64,000 bases of DNA from Microvirga sp. (GTDB lineage: Bacteria; Pseudomonadota; Alphaproteobacteria; Rhizobiales; Beijerinckiaceae): positions 62,001 to 126,000 of the forward strand of contig JAPSLB010000004.1 of NCBI GenBank assembly GCA_031181145.1. Reading direction: 5' to 3'. Position numbers and translations under genes: made by a program. Of the stretch, positions 56,695 to 64,000 are shown piece after piece. Position 1 is the first letter of the stretch, and the number at the start of each line of letters is the position of its first letter. The notes below the pieces were generated by a model. It ran no database searches, had not been told where the DNA came from, and was given only the letters and a program-made list of their open reading frames with translations.

Positions 56695-58988
56695 CACCGG
56701 GCGGCCGCCGTCGCCCCGCCCCGGCGGGCGCGCCAGAAATGGATGCCGAGGACGAGCACGGCCAGCGCGAATCCGACCTCATCGGTGATCGGCAGGGCGA
56801 GTACCAGGAAGGCCGCCGCGATCACCGCCCCGGTGCGTTCCCACCATGGCATCGCCACGCTCAGATGACCGACCGAGGCCGAGCCCCACAGCAGCACCGC
56901 GAGGCCCGCCTTCACCACCATGTAGGCGACATTCGCCCAGAACCCGGTTCCGGAAGCACCGTCCACCTGCTGCATCATGAGGGCCGGGTCGTAAACGGCC
57001 ATGTAGGGAATGACGAACCCAGGCAGGGCGATGCGCAGGGCCTGGAAGCCGATCCTGAAGCCCGAAGCCTTCGCGATGGGAGCCGCGGCGAAAGCCGCCA
57101 GCGCCACGGGCGGCGTCAGATCCGCCATGATGCCGAAGTAGAAGACGAACATGTGCGAGACGATGAGCGGCACGCCGAGCGTCAGCAGCGCAGGGGCCGC
57201 CAGCGACGAGGTGATGATGTAGTTCGGGATGGTCGGAATGCCCATGCCTAGAATGAGACTCACCACCATCGTGAGCGCCAGGGACAGGATGAGCGAATCG
57301 CGCCCGATGGACACCACCCAGTTGCCGAAGATCGTGCCGATGCCGGTGAGCGTCATCGTGCCGATCACGATGCCCACCACCGCGCAGGCCAGACCGACGG
57401 GCAGCGCCTGACGGGCGCCGTCGGCCAGCGCATCCCGGCAGGCCTCCAGTGTCTCGGGGCCGCCGCGCGAGAACAGGCTGATCAGAACCAGAATGCCGAC
57501 CAGCAGCAGCACGAGGGTCACGCCGACCCAGAGAAAGGCCGCGGCGACGAGCCCGAGCCCGACCCAGAACACGAGACGCACGGTTTCATTCACGAGGCCC
57601 AGCGAAAGTGCGCCTGCGAGGATCAGCACCACGGTGAGCGCAAGGCCGATGGAGCCAGCGAACAGGGGCGTGTAGCCGGAGAAGAGGAGATAGACGAGAA
57701 CCGCGAGCGGCAGGACGAGATACCACTTCTCCTTCAGCGCGCGCGCTGCGCTTGGCAGCTCCGATTTGGCGATCCCGAGCAGGCCTGCCCGGCCCGCCTC
57801 GAGGTGGACGGCGAGGAACGCGGACGCATAGTAAAGAATGGCCGGGATGAGCGCGGCCTTCACGATCTCGACGTAAGGCACGTCGATGGTTTCGGCCATG
57901 ATGAAGGCCACCGCGCCCATGACCGGCGGCATGATCTGGCCGCCCATGGAGGCGGTCGCCTCGACGCCGCCCGCGAATTCGGACCTGTAGCCGAACCGCT
58001 TCATGAGCGGGATGGTGAACTGGCCCGTCGAGACCACGTTGGCCACGCCCGAACCCGAGATCGTTCCCATGAGCGCCGAGGAGAACACGGCCACCTTTGC
58101 CGGGCCTCCCCTGGCGTTGCCGAACAGCCCCATCGCCACGTCGGTGAAGAGCTGGATCATGCCTGCCCGTTCGAGGAACGCGCCGAAGAGGATGAAAAGG
58201 AAGATGTAGGTGGCGGAGACCAGGGTCGGGGTCGCATAAAGCCCCTCCGTGCCGAAGGACATGTGCTCGACCACCTGCTCGAGCGAGTATCCGCGATGAT
58301 CGAAGGGCGCAGGCAGATAATTGCCGAGCAGGCAGTACGCGAGAAAGACGCCGGCCACGATGGGAAGCGCCGGCCCCATGACGCGCCAGACGAGATAGAA
58401 CAGCACCGCGATCGCCGTGATGCCGACCACGAGATCGGCCTGCGTCAGTTCGCCCGAACGCACCACGAGCTCCTCATAGAGAGCCCAGTGATAGACGCCG
58501 ATGCCGAAGCCGACGAGGCCGACGATCCAGCCGAGCACCCGGGTGAGGGGGCTGCGCGCCTTGTGGTTTGCCAGCATCGCGCCCGCCACGAGGCAGAGAA
58601 AGCCCACGTGCAATGCACGCACCACCTGACTCGGCAGGCTGCCCGGAAACTTGAAGATGAGCGCATAGGCGATGGCGAGCGATACGAGCGCCAGCGCCCC
58701 GTCGATCACGCTGCGGCCCTTCAGACGCTCGAAGACGAGCCATCCGGCCCAGACCACGAAGGCCGCGCCGATCAGGTAGAGCGCCGAGACATTCCCGAAA
58801 ATCGGACGATCGAGGGGGATGCCGAAGGCCGTGACGATCTGGAAAGCCGAGAAAGCCACCGCGATCCAGAACAGGAACTTGCCCGGAATGCCCTCTCCGA
58901 AATTCTCCGGCAGGCCATGCTCGGGATTGGCCGGCGCGGAAGGCTGCTCGAGCGTCGCAATCTCGGATGCATTCATGCCCTGGCTCAT
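56694..58988 (-). CDS. TRAP transporter permease, fused 4TM/12TM subunits
   Basis: Inner-membrane protein of 764 aa that joins the small (DctQ-like) and large (DctM-like) TRAP subunits. The N-terminal third has about six helices; from about 200 onward the DctM family pattern is seen (LFGAFLERAGMIQLFTDVAM, GTISGSGVANVVSTGQFTIP, ATASMGGQIMPPVMGAVAFI, LILGMGIPTIPNYIITSSLA). TRAP systems use ion gradients to import organic acids bound by a periplasmic protein. The TAXI-type binding protein is encoded just upstream, DUF1850 just downstream. Start ATG at 58988 with AGAGAGGG upstream. Substrate unknown. Confidence 0.93.
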   Translation of the reverse strand: MSQGMNASEIATLEQPSAPANPEHGLPENFGEGIPGKFLFWIAVAFSAFQIVTAFGIPLDRPIFGNVSALYLIGAAFVVWAGWLVFERLKGRSVIDGALALVSLAIAYALIFKFPGSLPSQVVRALHVGFLCLVAGAMLANHKARSPLTRVLGWIVGLVGFGIGVYHWALYEELVVRSGELTQADLVVGITAIAVLFYLVWRVMGPALPIVAGVFLAYCLLGNYLPAPFDHRGYSLEQVVEHMSFGTEGLYATPTLVSATYIFLFILFGAFLERAGMIQLFTDVAMGLFGNARGGPAKVAVFSSALMGTISGSGVANVVSTGQFTIPLMKRFGYRSEFAGGVEATASMGGQIMPPVMGAVAFIMAETIDVPYVEIVKAALIPAILYYASAFLAVHLEAGRAGLLGIAKSELPSAARALKEKWYLVLPLAVLVYLLFSGYTPLFAGSIGLALTVVLILAGALSLGLVNETVRLVFWVGLGLVAAAFLWVGVTLVLLLVGILVLISLFSRGGPETLEACRDALADGARQALPVGLACAVVGIVIGTMTLTGIGTIFGNWVVSIGRDSLILSLALTMVVSLILGMGIPTIPNYIITSSLAAPALLTLGVPLIVSHMFVFYFGIMADLTPPVALAAFAAAPIAKASGFRIGFQALRIALPGFVIPYMAVYDPALMMQQVDGASGTGFWANVAYMVVKAGLAVLLWGSASVGHLSVAMPWWERTGAVIAAAFLVLALPITDEVGFALAVLVLGIHFWRARRGGATAAAR

Positions 58989-59030
58989 GGAGGCCCTCTC
59001 TTCAATCGATTCTTGTTCTTGACATGCGAA

Positions 59031-59057
59031 AGCCGGGGCAGGTGCGCCGCCCCGGCT
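59031..59057 (-). terminator. Intra-operon hairpin between the TAXI protein and TRAP permease genes
   Basis: Perfect 9-bp stem AGCCGGGGC (59031-59039) / GCCCCGGCT (59049-59057) with a 9-nt loop, then TTTCGC on the minus strand. It lies 23 nt after the binding-protein stop. It may end part of the transcripts or protect the 3' end, so that more binding protein than permease is made. Confidence 0.55.
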
Positions 59058-59080
59058 TGAATGTAAATACGTCGAAGGGA

Positions 59081-60046
59081 TTAGGAACCCTTCTTCACGC
59101 CCTTTTCGTCGAAGTAGCGCTGGGCGCCCGGATGCACGGGGACCGGCATGCCGGAGAGAGCGCTCTCGAGCTTGATGTCCTTGGCGGCGGCATGAGCGGC
59201 CGCAAGTTCGGGCAGATTCTCGTAGATCGCCTTCGTCATCTGGTAGACCGTCTCGTCCTTCACGCCGGAATGGGTAACGAGATAGTTCACCACGGCGGCC
59301 GTATCCACAGGCGCCGTCTGGCCCTCATAGGTGCCGGCCGGGATCGTGGCCTTGATGTAGGGCGAGCCCACCTTGGTCACGACGTCGGCCGGGATCTCCA
59401 CCACCACGATCTGCACGGAGGTGGCGAGGTCGCGGATCGAGGAAACGCCGAGACCGGCCGATTGCAGGGTGGCGTCGAGCTGGCGGTTCTTCATGAGCTC
59501 CACGGATTCGCCGAAGGGCAGATACTCGACCTTGCTGAGGTCTTGATAGGACAGGCCTGCCCCTTGAAGGATCGCGCGGGCGTTGAGCTCGGTACCGGAT
59601 TTCGGCGCGCCGACGGAGAGGCGCTTGCCTTTCAGGTCGGCGAGCGACTTGATGCCGGAATCCTTGGTGGCGACGATCTGGATGTAGTTGGGATAGATGG
59701 CGGTGATGCCGCGCAGCTTGTCGAGCTTGCTCTTGAAGCCGGCTTCCTCGTTCCCCTCCCAGCCCATGGCCAGGCTGTCGCCCAAGGTGAAGCCGATCTC
59801 GCCCTTGCCCTGCTGCAGCAGGACGAGGTTCTCCACCGAAGCCTTGGTGGCCTGGACGGAGGGCCGCGAGCCCTGGACCTTCTCCGTGAACACCTTGGAG
59901 AGCGCCACGCCGAGCGGGTAGTATACGCCCGAGGTGCCGCCGGTCAGAACGTTGATGAAGTCCTGGGCCTGAGCCGGAAGGCTCGCGCCCGCGAGAGCGA
60001 GAGCGGTGGCCGCGCCCATCAGGCGGCGCTTAACGTTTCGATACAT
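59081..60046 (-). CDS. TAXI family TRAP transporter solute-binding protein
   Basis: Periplasmic binding protein of 321 aa. Signal peptide about 1-28 (MGAATALALAGASLPAQAQ). The mature part starts INVLTGGTSGVYYPLGVALS, the TAXI hallmark, and continues with QATKASVENLVLLQQGKGEI and LKGKRLSVGAPKSGTELNA. TAXI proteins bind small acids such as glutamate or other carboxylates. It is the first gene of a minus-strand operon with the permease and DUF1850. Start ATG at 60046. It is divergent from the glucan protein gene. Confidence 0.93.
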   Translation of the reverse strand: MYRNVKRRLMGAATALALAGASLPAQAQDFINVLTGGTSGVYYPLGVALSKVFTEKVQGSRPSVQATKASVENLVLLQQGKGEIGFTLGDSLAMGWEGNEEAGFKSKLDKLRGITAIYPNYIQIVATKDSGIKSLADLKGKRLSVGAPKSGTELNARAILQGAGLSYQDLSKVEYLPFGESVELMKNRQLDATLQSAGLGVSSIRDLATSVQIVVVEIPADVVTKVGSPYIKATIPAGTYEGQTAPVDTAAVVNYLVTHSGVKDETVYQMTKAIYENLPELAAAHAAAKDIKLESALSGMPVPVHPGAQRYFDEKGVKKGS

Positions 60047-60191
60047 GACGTACTCCCAATTTACGACACCTGCCGCAGCGGTGCCTGTGTGCGGGCCTTA
60101 GTTTTGGCTGCTGACGAAGTTTTCTCAAGAGGCTATGAGGGACTTAATCCTGCCACCTTGGTCGGTAGGGGTCCGTCTTCTCCACAACCAA

Positions 60192-61781
60192 ATGCGTCGC
60201 TCCATGCTCAACCGTCGCCAGTTTCTCCAGACCGCCACCGCCACGGCTGCCCTGGCCGCCCAGGGTTTCTCGGCCCCCGCCCTGGCGCAGCAAGGTTTGA
60301 AGATGGGATCACCGGCCCCCTTCTCCTTCGAAGACCTGAAGAAGCGGGCCGAGGCGATGGCCCGCTCCGCCTATACAGCCCCGCCGAGCCCTTCGCCAGA
60401 CATTCTCTACCAGATCGACTACGATGCCCACGGCAAGATCAGGTTCAAGACCGATCTTGCTCTCTGGGCCAACGGTCCCAGCGAGTTTCCGGTCACCTTC
60501 TTCCACATGGGCCGCTTCTTCCAGAAGCCGGTGCGCATGCACGTGGTCGAAGGCGGCCAGGCCCGCGAGATCGTCTACGACACCGAATATTTCGACATGC
60601 CGGCGGATTCGCCTGCCCGCAAGCTCCCGGACAACACGGGCTTTGCCGGCTTCCGCTTCCAGGAAGCCCGCGACGGCAAGCTCGACTGGAGGAAGAACGA
60701 TTGGGTGGCCTTCCTCGGTGCATCCTATTTCCGCGCCATCGGCGAGCTTTATCAATACGGCCTCTCCGCCCGCGGCTTGGCCGTCGATGTGGCGGTGCAT
60801 GGCAAGCCCGAGGAATTCCCGGATTTCACCCACATCTATTTCGAGACGCCCCAACAGGGCTCGGACACGGTGACGGTCTATGCCCTTCTCGACGGGCCGA
60901 GCGTGGCGGGCGCCTATCGCTTCGTGATGCAGCGGGCGGCCGCGATCATCATGGACCTCGATTGCGCCCTCTTCCTACGCAACGACATCGCGCGCCTCGG
61001 GATCGCGCCGCTCACCTCCATGTACTGGTACTCGGAAAAGGCGAAGAGCACCGCCATCGACTGGCGCCCCGAAATCCACGATTCCGACGGCCTCGCCATG
61101 TGGACGGGCACCGGCGAGCGCATCTGGCGCCCGCTCAACAACCCGCCGCGGATCATCACCTCGGCCTTCTCCGACGAGAACCCGCGCGGATTCGGCCTGC
61201 TCCAGCGCGACCGCAACTTCGACCACTATCTCGACGGCGTCTATTACGACCGCCGCCCCTCGCTGTGGGTCGAGCCGGAGGGCAACTGGGGCAGGGGCTC
61301 CATCCAGCTCGTGGAAATTCCCACCGACGACGAGATCCACGACAACATCGTGGCCATGTGGGTGCCGGCCGAGCCCGCCCGGGCCGGCCAGTCCATGGAG
61401 TTTCGCTATCGCATGCATTGGGCGGCGGACGAGCCCTACCCGACCCCGCTCGCCCGCGTCATCGCCACGCGCTTCGGCAATGGCGGGCAGGCCGGCACGG
61501 CGCGTCCCAAGGGCGTGCGCAAATTCATGGTGGAATTCATCGGCGAGCCGCTGACCAGGCTCCCCAGCGGCGTGATTCCGAAACCCGTCCTCACCGCCTC
61601 GCGCGGCGAGTTCACGAACATTCTCACCGAGGCCGTCCCCAACAACGTGCCCGGCCACTGGCGCACCCAGTTCGACCTCGCGGTCAGCGGCACCGAGCCG
61701 GTGGAGATGCGCTGCTATCTGCGAAACGAGGATGAAGTCTTGAGCGAAACCTGGCTCTACCAGTACCATCCCACGTTCTAA
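60192..61781 (+). CDS. Osmoregulated periplasmic glucan biosynthesis protein (OpgG/OpgD family)
   Basis: Periplasmic protein of 529 aa, MdoG family, needed for making or modifying branched beta-glucans. A twin-arginine signal (NRRQFLQTATATAALAAQGF, cleavage near ALAQ) suggests Tat export, as in E. coli OpgD. Conserved blocks: ASYFRAIGELYQYGLSARGL, GIAPLTSMYWYSE, PEIHDSDGLAMWTGTGE, NPRGFGLLQRDRNFDHYLD, GSIQLVEIPTDDEIHDNIVA. No opgH gene is present in the window. I use the ATG at 60192; 60204 (MLNRRQFLQ) is equally possible, and neither has a clear ribosome site. Confidence 0.9.
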   Translation: MRRSMLNRRQFLQTATATAALAAQGFSAPALAQQGLKMGSPAPFSFEDLKKRAEAMARSAYTAPPSPSPDILYQIDYDAHGKIRFKTDLALWANGPSEFPVTFFHMGRFFQKPVRMHVVEGGQAREIVYDTEYFDMPADSPARKLPDNTGFAGFRFQEARDGKLDWRKNDWVAFLGASYFRAIGELYQYGLSARGLAVDVAVHGKPEEFPDFTHIYFETPQQGSDTVTVYALLDGPSVAGAYRFVMQRAAAIIMDLDCALFLRNDIARLGIAPLTSMYWYSEKAKSTAIDWRPEIHDSDGLAMWTGTGERIWRPLNNPPRIITSAFSDENPRGFGLLQRDRNFDHYLDGVYYDRRPSLWVEPEGNWGRGSIQLVEIPTDDEIHDNIVAMWVPAEPARAGQSMEFRYRMHWAADEPYPTPLARVIATRFGNGGQAGTARPKGVRKFMVEFIGEPLTRLPSGVIPKPVLTASRGEFTNILTEAVPNNVPGHWRTQFDLAVSGTEPVEMRCYLRNEDEVLSETWLYQYHPTF

Positions 61782-61813
61782 GATTTCGCTTCCAAACCAC
61801 AATGTTAACAGGT

Positions 61814-61833
61814 GCGTATAACATACTATACGC
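61814..61833. promoter_or_regulatory. Candidate Zur operator upstream of the metal ABC transporter
   Basis: GCGTATA-ACATAC-TATACGC is a 7-bp perfect inverted repeat with a 6-nt spacer and a TATAACATA core. It resembles Fur-family Zur sites and lies 28 nt before the first start codon of the metal-transport cluster. Binding is inferred from position and symmetry. Confidence 0.5.
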
Positions 61834-61860
61834 CCCTAGAAACGGAGACCGATTCGGTCT

Positions 61861-62025
61861 ATGTGTGGAGGCATGTCGCACGATCGCCACCACAACCACG
61901 AGCACCGGGCCATCGCCGCCGCCCCCACGTTTTCGCTGCTTCGCCTCTCGATTTGGCAGCGGCTGGCGGGTGCCGCCGTAGGCTTGGGAGTTCTGTGGCT
62001 GCTGGTTTTCCGGGTGATGGAGTAG
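61861..62025 (+). CDS. Tiny His-rich single-span membrane protein upstream of the metal ABC genes
   Basis: 54 codons from ATG 61861, or 50 from ATG 61873. The N-terminus is His-rich (MSHDRHHNHEHRA), a plausible zinc-binding tail, followed by one hydrophobic helix at about 35-50 (LAGAAVGLGVLWLLVFRV). Its TAG is 3 nt before the ATG of the ATPase gene, and the GGAG used by that gene lies in its last codons, so they are coupled. I do not recognise a named family. GGAG is 13 nt from the first ATG, GGAGG only 1 nt from the second. Confidence 0.6.
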   Translation: MCGGMSHDRHHNHEHRAIAAAPTFSLLRLSIWQRLAGAAVGLGVLWLLVFRVME

Positions 62026-62028
62026 AGC

Positions 62029-62778
62029 ATGTCCGCGCCCGCCACAGCCATCCGTTTCGACGAAGTGACCCTCGGCTACGGCCGCAGGCCTGCCGTGCAT
62101 CATCTCGACGGGAACATCCCCGCCGGCAGCCTGACGGCGGTGGTGGGCCCGAACGGCGCAGGCAAGTCGACCCTGCTCAAGGGCATCGTCGGCACCCTGA
62201 AGCCCCTCGATGGCCATATCCGGCTTCACGGCCCCTCCGCCGGGATCGCCTATCTGCCGCAGGCAGCCGAGATCGATCGATCCTTTCCGCTCTCAGTCTA
62301 CGACTTGGTGGCCATGGGCCTCTGGTCCCGGTCGGGCCTCTTCGGCGGCATCTCGGCCAGGGATCGCGCGAAGATCGAGGAGGCCCTATCGGCCGTTGGC
62401 CTCATCGGCTTCGAGCGGCGCCCCATTTCGACCCTCTCCGGCGGCCAGATGCAACGCGCCCTCTTCGCGCGTCTGCTATTGCAGGATGCGCCTGTGATCC
62501 TGCTCGACGAGCCGTTCACCGCCATCGACGCCAAGACCACCGCCGACCTGCTCGACCTCGTGCGCCGCTGGCATGACGAGTCACGCACGGTCGTCGCGGT
62601 GCTGCACGATCTGGACATGGTCCGGCGCATCTTCCCGAAAACCCTTCTCATCGCCCGCGAGCCCGTGGCCTGGGGCGACACGCCCGAGGTGCTGAGCGCC
62701 GACAATCTCCTGAAAGCCCGCCGCATGGTAGAGGCGCATGATCCCCATGCGCATGTCTGCCAGCGCGGGGCCGCATAA
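62029..62778 (+). CDS. Metal (zinc-type) ABC transporter ATP-binding protein, ZnuC/AztA-like
   Basis: ATPase of 249 aa for a cluster-A-I metal importer. Walker A VVGPNGAGKSTLLKGI near 39-54, the family stretch IDRSFPLSVYDLVAMGLWSR near 83-102, signature LSGGQMQRA near 138-146, Walker B VILLDEPFTAID near 159-170 and the switch His in AVLHDLDMV. Start ATG at 62029 with GGAG 7 nt upstream. The permease and binding-protein genes follow. Zinc is favoured by the Zur-like site and the His-rich neighbour, but manganese is not excluded. Confidence 0.9.
   Translation: MSAPATAIRFDEVTLGYGRRPAVHHLDGNIPAGSLTAVVGPNGAGKSTLLKGIVGTLKPLDGHIRLHGPSAGIAYLPQAAEIDRSFPLSVYDLVAMGLWSRSGLFGGISARDRAKIEEALSAVGLIGFERRPISTLSGGQMQRALFARLLLQDAPVILLDEPFTAIDAKTTADLLDLVRRWHDESRTVVAVLHDLDMVRRIFPKTLLIAREPVAWGDTPEVLSADNLLKARRMVEAHDPHAHVCQRGAA

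Positions 62779-64000
<1,222 letters not shown>

Overview
The window looks like chromosomal DNA of an alphaproteobacterium of the order Hyphomicrobiales (Rhizobiales), probably near Microvirga/Methylobacteriaceae. The evidence is indirect: high GC coding DNA, CpdR, GapR (DUF2312), a DUF1036-pyk pair, a fused indolepyruvate:ferredoxin oxidoreductase, a TAXI-TRAP system with DUF1850, a rhizobial-type glycerol-3-phosphate locus and CTAG-ended intergenic repeats. No rRNA operon, CRISPR array, prophage, plasmid gene or intact insertion sequence was seen. Most of the sequence is housekeeping chromosome; the unusual material is in regulatory DNA, small genes and broken genes.

Region by region. 1-5.7 kb (all minus): glpR, glpD, two unequal ABC ATPases and a cut-off permease, for glycerol 3-phosphate uptake and oxidation. 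5.7-8.6 kb: a PAS-GGDEF-EAL protein. 8.6-11.7 kb: nadE between two nearly identical 96-nt inverted repeats, followed by a decayed ArsR-type regulator. 11.9-14.4 kb: gapR, DUF1244, an N-formylglutamate amidohydrolase-like gene and a divergent EamA exporter. 14.6-18.5 kb: DUF1036-pyk, an alpha/beta hydrolase with a TPR protein, rpmJ and tRNA-Val. 18.5-25.2 kb: cpdR, a second amidohydrolase, an MFS transporter, hisN, a lysophospholipase-like hydrolase, an Hsp20 gene with a ROSE-like RNA thermometer, and threonine aldolase. 25.2-31.9 kb: gltBD behind a 600-nt leader. 32-38.4 kb: SGNH hydrolase, lytic transglycosylase, galE, galU, kdsD and a glutathione transferase interrupted by an in-frame TGA. 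38.4-46 kb: NfeD/SPFH pair, AlaX-like editing protein, hemH, an HWE-type sensor kinase and a UshA-type nucleotidase. 46-54.4 kb: ung, tyrB and the convergent indolepyruvate oxidoreductase, then DUF1007-NicO metal transport and YitT. 54.4-64 kb: gamma-glutamyltransferase, the TAXI-TRAP-DUF1850 system, an OpgG/OpgD-type glucan protein, and a zinc-type ABC transporter preceded by a tiny His-rich membrane protein, with the binding protein cut by the right edge.

How the parts fit. The glp block couples import of glycerol 3-phosphate to its oxidation under a DeoR-type repressor that probably also controls itself. gltBD is the ammonium-assimilation enzyme. galE, galU, kdsD, the glucan protein and the transglycosylase serve the envelope. 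TyrB and the indolepyruvate oxidoreductase form a plausible amino-acid degradation route: transamination, then ferredoxin-linked decarboxylation. The most interesting signals are the mobile-looking CTAG-bounded repeats, the ROSE thermometer, the structured gltB leader with a possible 26-codon peptide, two start codons buried in perfect hairpins (a TPR gene and kdsD), the one-canonical/one-degenerate ATPase pair of the glp importer, and the interrupted glutathione transferase.
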